DNA of 5,182 bases from an uncultured Chloroflexota bacterium (GCA_903879975.1 CAIRNL010000297.1:1-5182), one strand, 5' to 3'; numbered from the stretch's first letter, positions 1 through 5,117 are shown. A program made the numbers and translations. The notes: generated from the sequence alone by a model not told the origin.

Positions 1-1
1 C

Positions 2-190
2 GTGCTTGCAAACTGGGCAGGCACATACGTGTTGCAAAATGGCAAGGCAGATGCTTCAATTCTGCCGCCTGTTCTTAAGGAATGTTCGGCGCTGAAATCA
101 GGTTCTTGGGCTGACGATTCAGTTTGGATGGCGCCCATCGAACACGTAGTTTCTCCAAGGAACCTTCCTGTAGCGAAACGATTGTGTTGA
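2..190 (+). CDS. Possible 3' end of an unrecognised gene (partial)
   Basis: The frame is open from the left edge to a TGA at 188-190 and gives 62 residues (LANWAGTYVLQNGK near the start, ending VAKRLC). I recognise no family, catalytic motif, signal peptide or membrane segment. Third codon positions are clearly less G/C-rich than in the confirmed genes of this window, which argues against a typical coding region. It may be the tail of a gene that begins outside the window, or a chance ORF. The rest of 1-287 holds nothing else gene-like apart from the possible promoter of the next gene. Confidence 0.2.
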   Translation: MLANWAGTYVLQNGKADASILPPVLKECSALKSGSWADDSVWMAPIEHVVSPRNLPVAKRLC

Positions 191-203
191 ATCATATCGG
201 CTG

Positions 204-231
204 TTGCGACATCTGCGACGCAGTGTATTGT
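204..231 (+). promoter_or_regulatory. Possible sigma-70 promoter for the response regulator gene
   Basis: TTGCGA (204-209) and TATTGT (226-231) are separated by 16 bases, with four of six matches to each consensus hexamer. The start codon lies about 50 bases beyond the predicted transcription start. An overlapping alternative is TTGTGA (228-233) with AGTAAT (252-257), 18 bases apart. Neither is strong, and the choice is tentative. Confidence 0.28.
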
Positions 232-287
232 GAGCATCCCCATCGCTTGAGAGTAATCGTAAAAACTTAGGGCTTCATTGGAGCAGG

Positions 288-1079
288 ATGAATTCTGGGT
301 CAGGGATCACAGTAACTATGATGAACCGAGTAGAAACCACAACGACCAGTGACAGCGCGCGCATTCTCATTGTCGACGATGCAGCTGACACACGACTGAT
401 GTTGAGTCTGCGCCTGCAGCGCGAAGGGTATGTCATTCTGCCGGCCAGCAGCGGACGCGAGGCTCTCGATATTGTCAATCGCCAGGGACTCCCGGACCTG
501 GCTGTGCTGGATATCATGATGCCAGGCATGGATGGCTTTGGCGTTGCCGATGAGCTGCGACAGATGGGCGATGTCCCGATTATCTTTCTTTCGGCCCTTT
601 CCGATACAAATACCAAGGTGGAAGGGATCAATCGCTATGCGGAAGATTACGTGACCAAACCTTTCGCCTTCTCCGAACTGCTGGCTCGGATCCGCCGCAT
701 TCTCCTCCGTGTTGCGCCCGAACGTGCCATGGAACCTGAGCTGCCCATCGACGATCACCTACGCATCAACTTCTCGCAGCAGTACGCTGTGGTAGATGAC
801 CAACAGATCACGCTGACACCAACCGAAAATCGCATCATGAATGTTCTTTATCACAACCGCGGCCGCGTGCTGTCACCAAGCTTTTTGCTGGCCAAGGTGT
901 GGGACCCTACGCGCAAAGGTACAGTCGAATCACTTTGGGTGCATGTCCGGCGCCTGCGCAGCAAGATCGAACCCGATCCGGATAACCCGCGCTATGTGCT
1001 GACGGTGCGCGGCCAGGGCTATTGCATGCCACAGCGCAATCAGATGGATCGCGAAACGATGCTGGTGAAGACTACTTGA
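288..1079 (+). CDS. OmpR/PhoB-family response regulator (receiver + winged helix)
   Basis: A two-component DNA-binding response regulator of 263 residues. Residues about 25-140 form the receiver: the acidic pair D30-D31, the phospho-acceptor D75 in VLDIMMPGMDG, the switch residue S102 in FLSA, Y121, and K124 in the DYVTKPF motif. Residues about 155-248 form the C-terminal winged helix, with LTPTENRIM, the recognition-helix segment VESLWVHVRRLRSKIE and the wing YVLTVRGQGY. All phosphorylation-site residues are present, so it should be a functional phosphorelay output. I chose ATG 288 because GGAG (280-283) lies 4 bases upstream. ATG 318 or 321, after AGGGA at 302-306, would remove a non-conserved N-terminus and remains possible. 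No histidine kinase is adjacent and the next gene, rex, is 276 bases away, so it is an orphan here. The target genes and signal cannot be read from the sequence. Confidence 0.93.
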   Translation: MNSGSGITVTMMNRVETTTTSDSARILIVDDAADTRLMLSLRLQREGYVILPASSGREALDIVNRQGLPDLAVLDIMMPGMDGFGVADELRQMGDVPIIFLSALSDTNTKVEGINRYAEDYVTKPFAFSELLARIRRILLRVAPERAMEPELPIDDHLRINFSQQYAVVDDQQITLTPTENRIMNVLYHNRGRVLSPSFLLAKVWDPTRKGTVESLWVHVRRLRSKIEPDPDNPRYVLTVRGQGYCMPQRNQMDRETMLVKTT

Positions 1080-1120
1080 CTCGATATGAAGGGTCGAGGA
1101 ACGGGAAATCCTATCACTTG

Positions 1121-1153
1121 GATTGGCGTGCAGGCGCCGGTCGCACACCAATC
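1121..1153. repeat. Strong imperfect inverted repeat downstream of the response regulator
   Basis: The arms GATTGGCGTGC (1121-1131) and GCACACCAATC (1143-1153) pair at 10 of 11 positions, around an 11-base loop that contains GGCGCC. The repeat starts 42 bases after the response regulator stop codon. No T-run follows, so it is not a classical intrinsic terminator. It could be a transcript-end hairpin or an operator for a dimeric regulator. Confidence 0.55.
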
Positions 1154-1233
1154 TTGCCCGGTCGTGCCTGCCCTTGGGGTTGATACCAAAGTCATCGAAG
1201 GATCGAAAATGTCAACTGGCGCCCTGCTCCCAC

Positions 1234-1251
1234 TTGTAATAAAATATTCAA
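1234..1251. promoter_or_regulatory. AT-rich patch upstream of rex, possible degenerate Rex operator or promoter core
   Basis: TTGTAATAAAATATTCAA stands out as the most AT-rich stretch between 1080 and 1355. Compared with the usual Rex box TTGTGA-N6-TCACAA, the left half matches five of six and the right half three of six, with the right spacing. It also contains -10-like hexamers (TGTAAT 1235-1240, TAAAAT 1240-1245), without a good -35. Autoregulation of rex is common in the family, but this assignment is an inference from a weak match. Apart from this patch and the inverted repeat at 1121-1153, I see nothing else in 1080-1355. Confidence 0.25.
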
Positions 1252-1355
1252 GCAGACTGTAGCCCGATGGTCTGGCGCAGATCGATGCTGGATTCCTGTG
1301 TGTCGCCGGTGCAAGATCCATCTGCCAGTTATTCCAGAGAAAAGTTGAACGTTCC

Positions 1356-2024
1356 ATGGCAACGCAACAAATTGTCAACCAGCAGACCCCGACCGTTGAG
1401 GAGATTCCCGATATCGTGATCAGCCGGCTGCCGGTCTACCTGCGCACCCTGCGCCTACTGGACAGTCAAGGTGCCGAGGTGACTTCTAGCCAGGAACTGG
1501 GGGAACTGCTGGGAATCAGTTCGGCACAAATCCGCAAGGACCTCAGCCACTTCGGCGAGTTTGGCAAACAGGGTACCGGATACAACGTCGCTTTTCTCTG
1601 CCGTCAACTGGAAAAGATTCTCAAGGTCGACTGCGTATGGCCAGTAGTGCTCGTCGGTGCCGGCTACCTGGGCCACGCATTGGCGAGCTACAATGGCTTT
1701 CTCAACCGCGGCTTCCGCATTGTCGGCGTCTTTGACAACGACCCTGCCAAGATCGGCGTATGGATCGGCGAAAGCGAAGTCAAGCCGACGTCTGCTCTGC
1801 CCGAGACTGTAGACGCAACCCGCTGTCAGATCGCTGTGATCGCCGTGCCCACACATTCGGCCCAAGAGGTTGCCGAAGAACTGATTGCAGCCGGCATCCG
1901 CAGCATTCTCTGCTATGCTCCGCTGACCCTCAATGTGCCTCCCGCGGTACGCGTCGAATATATCGACCCTGTCATTTCGTTCCAGCACATGACTTTCTAT
2001 CTGGACAAGCCCTGCAGCGACTGA
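1356..2024 (+). CDS. rex: Redox-sensing transcriptional repressor Rex
   Basis: Rex represses genes for fermentation and alternative respiration, and leaves DNA when NADH binds as the NADH/NAD+ ratio rises. The 222-residue product has the expected two-domain layout and near-typical length. The N-terminal winged helix (about 15-80) includes IPDIVISRLPVYLRTL, SSQELGELLGISSAQIRKDL and the glycine-rich wing FGKQGTGYNV. The Rossmann domain has the dinucleotide-binding loop GAGYLG (101-106) after VVLV, then the FDNDP segment (126-130) at the end of beta-2, whose acidic residues contact the NADH ribose. The C-terminal helix after DPVISFQHMTFYL is the domain-swapped dimer element. ATG 1356 has only a weak purine-rich stretch (GAGAAAAG) upstream, but the family signature begins soon after it. 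No known Rex target such as cydAB, adh or ldh is in the window. It is transcribed alone and converges on rsmG. Confidence 0.97.
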   Translation: MATQQIVNQQTPTVEEIPDIVISRLPVYLRTLRLLDSQGAEVTSSQELGELLGISSAQIRKDLSHFGEFGKQGTGYNVAFLCRQLEKILKVDCVWPVVLVGAGYLGHALASYNGFLNRGFRIVGVFDNDPAKIGVWIGESEVKPTSALPETVDATRCQIAVIAVPTHSAQEVAEELIAAGIRSILCYAPLTLNVPPAVRVEYIDPVISFQHMTFYLDKPCSD

Positions 2025-2064
2025 CGCAGCAGAACTCTCACTGCCAGCTACACGATCGGTCGCT
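2016..2064. repeat. Dyad spanning the convergent rex/rsmG stop codons
   Basis: AGCGACTGA (2016-2024, including the rex stop) pairs with TCGGTCGCT (2056-2064, within the rsmG 3' end): 9 bp including one G-T wobble, around a 31-base loop. The loop has its own GCAG/CTGC stem (2026-2029 with 2041-2044). Overlapping it is a perfect 14-base palindrome, GCTTGCGCGCAAGC (2062-2075). There is no T-run on either strand. It may act as a shared transcript-end structure, but the dyad is short enough to be chance. Confidence 0.3.
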
Positions 2065-2845
2065 TGCGCGCAAGCCCCTGCCCGCGCGGATACTGCGCCG
2101 GCGTTGGCACCACTTTTTTCACCAACAGGACAAAGCGTCGCTCGGCCAAAAAGGGCACTTCAACGGGCGCCAGCCTTGTCGCTTCGCCGCCTAGCACCTT
2201 GATCGCGCGTCGCGCTTCCATGAACTCCTGTGGCGCTGACGGCCCTTTGAAGACGACAGCCAGCCCGCCGGGGCGCACGAGCGGCAGTAAGTATTCGACG
2301 AGCGTATTCAGCGGCGCCACGGCGCGCGCCGTAACCAGATCGTACTGCTCGCGACAGGCCAGACTGCGGCCTAACTCCTCAGCCCGACCATGGATGACTC
2401 GAGCGGATATCAGCCCAAGCCTCTCCGCAAGATGTTCCAGGAAGACAATTTTTTTCTGTGTCCCGTCCATCAGCGTCAGATCGAGGGCCGGTGTGACGAT
2501 CTTGAGTGGAATGCCCGGGAAACCGGCCCCGGTGCCGACATCCAGCAGACGTAGCGGCTGGGCCAGCGGCAGCCGCATGCCCAGTTCTTCCGCGATCAGC
2601 GGCAGGCTGACGAGGCAGTCAAGGTAGTGCTTGGTCTGCACTTCTTCGTACGCAGTGATGGCTGTCAGGTTGAGCCGTTCGTTCCAGAGGACAAGCTCGC
2701 GATAATACAATTCGAACGCAGCAATTGCGCTTTCGTCGAGCGGGATGTGAAGGGTTGCACAACCTTCCCTCAGCAGGGTCATCCCTTGATTGTTCTCGAT
2801 AGCAGATGCGACTACTTCGGGCTGAGAATTCTCTGGCACATTCAT
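2048..2845 (-). CDS. rsmG: 16S rRNA (guanine527-N7)-methyltransferase RsmG (GidB)
   Basis: RsmG uses S-adenosylmethionine to methylate N7 of G527 in the 530 loop of 16S rRNA, acting on the small subunit in the cytoplasm. In the 265-residue product, the N-terminal family signature FELYYRELVLWNERLNLTAIT (about 44-64) precedes KHYLDCLVS. SAM motif I is DVGTGAGFPGIPLK (about 102-115), followed by MDGTQKKIVFLE and GRAEEL, then the YDLVTARAVAPL segment (about 168-179) typical of RsmG, and VVFKG. The tail YPRGQGLARKRPI resembles the basic C-terminus of the family. Three starts are possible. GTG 2887 lies upstream of the likely promoter and is rejected. ATG 2845 is used here. ATG 2782 (MTLLREG) would give 244 residues, close to the family's usual size, and drops a non-conserved 21-residue leader. 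Neither start has a convincing ribosome binding site. The gene stands alone, convergent with rex and divergent from the DtxR-family gene. Confidence 0.95.
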   Translation of the reverse strand: MNVPENSQPEVVASAIENNQGMTLLREGCATLHIPLDESAIAAFELYYRELVLWNERLNLTAITAYEEVQTKHYLDCLVSLPLIAEELGMRLPLAQPLRLLDVGTGAGFPGIPLKIVTPALDLTLMDGTQKKIVFLEHLAERLGLISARVIHGRAEELGRSLACREQYDLVTARAVAPLNTLVEYLLPLVRPGGLAVVFKGPSAPQEFMEARRAIKVLGGEATRLAPVEVPFLAERRFVLLVKKVVPTPAQYPRGQGLARKRPIV

Positions 2846-2853
2846 AGATCCAG

Positions 2854-2862
2854 ATTGTACCA
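2854..2862 (-). promoter_or_regulatory. Extended -10 promoter for rsmG
   Basis: Read on the minus strand, this is TGGTACAAT: an extended -10 (TG-N) joined to TACAAT (2854-2859). No good -35 lies 16-18 bases upstream, as expected for extended -10 promoters. The predicted start near 2847 would leave only about two bases before ATG 2845, so translation is either leaderless or begins at ATG 2782 behind a leader of about 65 bases. Confidence 0.45.
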
Positions 2863-2997
2863 CGAAGCCGATAACGTTCCCTTGCACAAATCTGCTGCGG
2901 GTCTATTCACACAGAGCGGATGAACATTGCGTGCCCAGCACAAAGCTCGTCACGGTTTGTCCCGCCCGCAGTGCCTCCCCAGCATGGGTGCGTTGGA

Positions 2998-3027
2998 TTG
3001 ACAAGCCATCGCCCTGCCACATATAAT
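2998..3027 (+). promoter_or_regulatory. Perfect-consensus sigma-70 promoter of the DtxR-family operon
   Basis: TTGACA (2998-3003) and TATAAT (3022-3027) both match the consensus at all six positions, with an 18-base spacer. The predicted transcription start is about 3034, which gives a leader of about 32 bases to ATG 3066. A promoter this strong usually needs a repressor, and a palindrome lies directly at the start site. Confidence 0.85.
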
Positions 3028-3036
3028 CTTTGTGCA

Positions 3037-3053
3037 ATAATTCTAAGGATTAT
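3037..3053. promoter_or_regulatory. Palindromic candidate operator at the transcription start
   Basis: ATAATTCTAAGGATTAT is a 17-base palindrome about a central A (3045), with seven of eight pairs complementary. It lies at about +4 to +20 relative to the predicted start and also covers the AAGGA (3045-3049) that would be the strongest ribosome-binding sequence. A bound dimer could block transcription. Its size and its CTAAGG core are in the style of DtxR/MntR-family sites, which suggests autoregulation by the gene just downstream. The binding protein is inferred. Confidence 0.55.
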
Positions 3054-3065
3054 GAGAAAAATTCC

Positions 3066-3791
3066 ATGCAAACCTTCTGTGGGATTACAACTGACGGCAT
3101 GCTTGATTATCTGGCTGCTATCTACAAGCTAGGTGGCCACCCAGCGCGCAGTGCAGCCAAGGTGACAACTTCAGCGCTGGCTGAGAAGATGCACGTCTCG
3201 CCGGCAGCCGTGAGCAGCATGCTCAAACGCCTTGAAGAATCGAGCTTCGTCGATCGCTCTAGCACAGACGGTATCGTCCTCACGGAACAGGGTGTGCTGG
3301 CTGCACTGCAACTCGTGCGCCGACACCGCCTGCTCGAGGTCTTTCTCGTCAAGGTCATGGGCTTTACCTGGGACCAAGTCGACGTTGAAGCCCATAGGCT
3401 GGAACACTCGATCAGCAGCGCTTTCGAAGACCGCATGGACCGGCTGTGTGGTTACCCGACGCACTGCCCTCATGGCGATCCGATCCCGCGCAAGGATGGT
3501 ACGCTGCCGCAAGAATCCCTGCGCCCGGTGCTGGAACTCAAGCCCGGCCAGCAGGGTGTCCTGCGCCGCGTCGGCAACAGCGATGCACGAGTGCTGCGCT
3601 ACCTCACTCAGCTCAAGTTGGAACCCGGCTGCAGCGTTCGTCTCGTGGATGTAGCGCCCTTCAACGGTCCCGTCACCTTGGAGACCCGACCGCACGACGC
3701 AATTTCTGCCCAATTGTCGACCCAGATGCTGGGCAGTGAGTTGGCTGCGCAGTTGTTCGTGGCGATCGAACCGGTGGCTCATGACAACTAA
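3066..3791 (+). CDS. DtxR/MntR-family metal-dependent transcriptional repressor
   Basis: A 241-residue member of the iron/manganese-sensing repressor family. Residues about 10-75 are the winged helix (MLDYLAAIYKL, then VTTSALAEKMHVSPAAVSSMLKRLEESSFV). Residues about 76-145 form the metal-binding dimerisation domain, with HRLLE (H87, E91), EAHRLEH (E108, H110, E113, H114) and THCPHGDPIP. Residues about 155-237 look like the C-terminal FeoA/SH3-like domain of full-length DtxR-type proteins. Ligand positions are mixed: D14 is the MntR-like residue where DtxR has Met10, and H110 replaces the DtxR Cys102 or MntR Glu99. The metal (Mn, Fe or Zn) therefore cannot be assigned. ATG 3066 is preferred because an in-frame TTG at 3030 lies upstream of the predicted transcript start. 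The ribosome binding site is weak (GAG 9 bases away, AAGGA 16 away). The gene heads an operon with the Nudix gene; no metal transporter is in the window. Confidence 0.92.
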   Translation: MQTFCGITTDGMLDYLAAIYKLGGHPARSAAKVTTSALAEKMHVSPAAVSSMLKRLEESSFVDRSSTDGIVLTEQGVLAALQLVRRHRLLEVFLVKVMGFTWDQVDVEAHRLEHSISSAFEDRMDRLCGYPTHCPHGDPIPRKDGTLPQESLRPVLELKPGQQGVLRRVGNSDARVLRYLTQLKLEPGCSVRLVDVAPFNGPVTLETRPHDAISAQLSTQMLGSELAAQLFVAIEPVAHDN

Positions 3792-4215
3792 GACCTACCG
3801 CTCGGCTGGCGGCGTGGTGATTGACGGTGACCGGCTGTTGTTGCTCGACCGGCCGCTGCGGCGGGAAGTGCGCCTGCCCAAGGGACATATCGATCCCGGC
3901 GAAACAGCGACAATCGCTGCACTGCGCGAAACCACCGAGGAGAGCGGCTATGGCGATCTGGAAATTGTGGCTGATCTCGGCAGCCAGGTCGTGAAGTTCA
4001 ACTATCTTGGCGACGACTACGTGCGCGAAGAGCACTACTACCTCATGCGTCTGGTGAGCGAACGCACGATCCGCCGTACCCGCAAAGATGAAACCCAGTT
4101 CAAGCCGATCTGGGTATTTCTAGACGAGGCTGCTGCGCGACTCACCTTCCCGGCTGAACAGCAATTCGCCCAGCGAGCAGTTGACATCGTCCGACGTCAG
4201 CAGACCGCCCAGTAA
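3781..4215 (+). CDS. Nudix hydrolase
   Basis: A 144-residue single-domain Nudix enzyme that hydrolyses a nucleoside diphosphate linked to another group, using Mg2+ or Mn2+. The Nudix box runs from G35 to Y57 (GHIDPGE, then RETTEESGY) and fits the G-x5-E-x7-RE-U-x-EE-x-G-U pattern, with Thr at the first hydrophobic position. The catalytic glutamates E50, E53 and E54 are present. The LPKGHIDPGET context resembles dinucleoside-polyphosphate (Ap4A-type) hydrolases more than MutT, but substrate cannot be fixed from sequence. The start overlaps the last 11 bases of the DtxR-family gene (ATGACAACTAA), implying translational coupling; a longer in-frame start at 3736 would add 15 residues that do not fit the family. 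It ends directly against the rnhA stop on the other strand. Confidence 0.93.
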   Translation: MTTKTYRSAGGVVIDGDRLLLLDRPLRREVRLPKGHIDPGETATIAALRETTEESGYGDLEIVADLGSQVVKFNYLGDDYVREEHYYLMRLVSERTIRRTRKDETQFKPIWVFLDEAAARLTFPAEQQFAQRAVDIVRRQQTAQ

Positions 4216-4263
4216 TCACAGCCCCATATCGAGATCTACTGGGTCGTCAGCCGACGTCGTGCG
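4188..4263. repeat. Long imperfect inverted repeat across the convergent Nudix/rnhA junction
   Basis: Arm 4188-4214 pairs with arm 4237-4263 around a 22-base loop: 21 of 27 positions are Watson-Crick and two more are G-T wobbles. The two uninterrupted blocks are CCCAGTA/TACTGGG at the loop end and CGACGTC/GACGTCG (4192-4198 with 4253-4259). The rnhA stop lies in the loop and the Nudix stop at its left edge. No T-run follows on either strand, so it is a possible bidirectional transcript-end or stabilising hairpin, not a canonical terminator. Confidence 0.5.
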
Positions 4264-4719
4264 TGCTGCATTGTTGGCGAGGACGTCGGCGCGTTCATTG
4301 TAGGCATCGCCGGCATGTCCCTTGGTCCAGCGCCAGATGACCCCGCCCGCCGGTGCATGGCGCTCCACGGCGCCGATCAGCTTCTGCCACAGATCGCGGT
4401 TCTTCACGGGCTTCTTGTCGGACGTGCGCCAGCCGTTGCGTTGCCAGTTTGTCACCCATTCGGTGATGCCGAGGCGCAGGTACTCGCTGTCAGTGTAGAG
4501 TTCCACGTGGCACGGGCGGTTGAGTGTGTTGAGCGCCTCGATCGCAGCGCGTAATTCCATACGGTTGTTGGTCGTGTTACTGGATCGCCCGGTCAGTTCT
4601 TTTTTGTGTTTCCCGTGAATGAGGATGGCTGCCCAGCCTCCTGGTCCAGGATTGCCGATGCATCCGCCGTCCGTATAGATCGTCACACTGGCACCGTTTT
4701 CGCCCTGTTTCGTGATCAT
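4216..4719 (-). CDS. rnhA: Ribonuclease HI
   Basis: RNase HI cuts the RNA strand of RNA-DNA hybrids, removing R-loops and replication primers with two metal ions. The 167-residue product carries all catalytic residues: D17 in YTDGGCIGNPGPGGW, E55 in NNRMELRAA, D77 in YTDSEYL and D145 in NERADVLA. H135 in TKGHAGDAYNERAD matches the mobile histidine. The basic handle (WQRNGWRTSDKKPVKNRDLW, about 92-111) is present, so this is the E. coli-like type I form with no added hybrid-binding domain. ATG 4719 is chosen because GGAG (4728-4731 on the minus strand) sits 8 bases upstream. An in-frame extension to 4827 adds 36 unconserved residues and runs through the likely promoter. A short acidic tail (DDPVDLDMGL) follows the conserved domain. 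It is a single gene, convergent with the Nudix gene. Confidence 0.97.
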   Translation of the reverse strand: MITKQGENGASVTIYTDGGCIGNPGPGGWAAILIHGKHKKELTGRSSNTTNNRMELRAAIEALNTLNRPCHVELYTDSEYLRLGITEWVTNWQRNGWRTSDKKPVKNRDLWQKLIGAVERHAPAGGVIWRWTKGHAGDAYNERADVLANNAARTTSADDPVDLDMGL

Positions 4720-4779
4720 TCTGTTCGCTCCGAATCGTCTCCTGCTAGGCTGTGGCTCGACTATCAGCCAGTTTACGGA

Positions 4780-4809
4780 ATTGTACAGGTAAGCTTGCTT
4801 GTGACCCAA
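4780..4809 (-). promoter_or_regulatory. Possible promoter for rnhA
   Basis: On the minus strand, TACAAT (4780-4785) is a five-of-six -10 box. TTGGGT (4804-4809) lies 18 bases upstream as a weak -35 with three matches. The predicted start near 4773 gives a leader of about 54 bases and favours ATG 4719 over the longer ORF start. Confidence 0.35.
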
Positions 4810-4827
4810 ACCTGGCGATGGCTCCAC

Positions 4828-4860
4828 TGGGCCAGCGGCTACAATCGGCTACGGCAGCTA
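4828..4860 (+). repeat. Diverged copy of the attenuator core sequence
   Basis: This stretch aligns with 5055-5082 inside the leader ORF: TGGGCC, GC, GCTAC, GGCT and CGGCAGCTA match in order, giving 26 identities over 28 aligned bases with gaps of one and four. It also contains the tandem heptamer CGGCTAC at 4836 and 4846. It may be an old partial duplication of the leader region or a convergence of GC-rich sequence. Confidence 0.35.
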
Positions 4861-4886
4861 GGGTCACCTTCAGTGCACAGAGGTGT

Positions 4887-4900
4887 TTCCTGCTCAGGAA
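4887..4900. repeat. Short palindrome upstream of the leader promoter
   Basis: TTCCTGCTCAGGAA has two 6-base arms around CT and is centred about 50 bases upstream of the -35 box of the next promoter. It could be an activator or repressor site, but palindromes of this length also occur by chance. Otherwise 4810-4945 shows no gene. Confidence 0.25.
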
Positions 4901-4945
4901 CTTGCCTGTCCTGGCTGTGAAATAGCCCCCCGGCGCAACCTTGTC

Positions 4946-4974
4946 TTGACAGGCTCTCTTTGCCCGGCTATACT
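4946..4974 (+). promoter_or_regulatory. Strong sigma-70 promoter of the leader transcript
   Basis: TTGACA (4946-4951) is a perfect -35. TATACT (4969-4974) is a five-of-six -10, and the spacer is the optimal 17 bases. The predicted start is A4981, 32 bases before the leader ORF. A promoter of this quality pointing at a 28-codon ORF and a terminator supports a real short transcript. Confidence 0.85.
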
Positions 4975-5012
4975 GCCGCCATTGTGTAGGCTGAATTGCA
5001 ACTGGTGAAACG

Positions 5013-5099
5013 ATGCGCATTACCTGTACCCTTGCCAAGAACACCGCCGCAGCATGGGCCGCCGCTACGGCTGCGGCAGCTAAACGCGTGTCCCGGTAA
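5013..5099 (+). CDS. Alanine-rich 28-residue leader peptide
   Basis: ATG 5013 follows GGTGA (5004-5008), which matches the anti-Shine-Dalgarno sequence, with 4 bases between, and the ORF ends at TAA 5097-5099. It encodes 28 residues: an opening MRITCTLAKNT, an alanine-dense core (AAAWAAATAAAA) and a basic end (KRVSR). Eleven codons are alanine and all four codons are used (GCC 4, GCA 3, GCT 3, GCG 1), so the run is not a simple DNA repeat and suggests selection for the amino acid. There are also four Thr codons and one Trp. The ORF lies between a strong promoter and a terminator, and its codons form one arm of the alternative RNA stems. It is most likely a sensor of charged tRNA-Ala. A functional small helical peptide is possible but less likely. 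Confidence 0.7.
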   Translation: MRITCTLAKNTAAAWAAATAAAAKRVSR

Positions 5100-5117
5100 G
5101 GGTGTGAACAACGCCTG

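Noticed and set aside
158..169. Small palindrome AGGAACCTTCCT in the left intergenic region
   Set aside because: Five-base arms around CC are too short to distinguish from chance, and nothing nearby gives it a role.
300..758. 152-codon minus-strand ORF opposite the response regulator
   Set aside because: Antisense to the conserved receiver domain, with no recognisable domain or promoter.
1455..1988. 177-codon ORF on the minus strand within rex
   Set aside because: Antisense shadow of rex with no family features.
2064..2627. 187-codon plus-strand ORF opposite rsmG
   Set aside because: Its Ser/Arg/Pro-rich translation is typical of an antisense shadow. rsmG on the other strand has all its motifs.
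3030..3065. Upstream TTG start for the DtxR-family gene
   Set aside because: It lies at or before the predicted transcription start (about 3034) and would add 12 unconserved residues that overlap the operator palindrome.
3052..3132. 26-codon ORF (MRKIPCK...) overlapping the DtxR-family start, considered as a leader peptide
   Set aside because: AAGGA is only two bases from its ATG, and it is overprinted on the real gene with no terminator or alternative stems nearby.
3171..3782. 203-codon ORF on the minus strand opposite the DtxR-family gene
   Set aside because: It lies fully antisense to a gene with clear family motifs and shows no recognisable domain. Long antisense ORFs are expected in GC-rich coding DNA.
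4720..4827. N-terminal extension of RNase HI to 4827
   Set aside because: It runs through a likely promoter, lacks conservation, and ATG 4719 has its own GGAG ribosome binding site.
4606..4920. 104-codon plus-strand ORF across the rnhA 5' end and its upstream region
   Set aside because: It is partly antisense to rnhA, shows no domain, and ends before the strong leader promoter.
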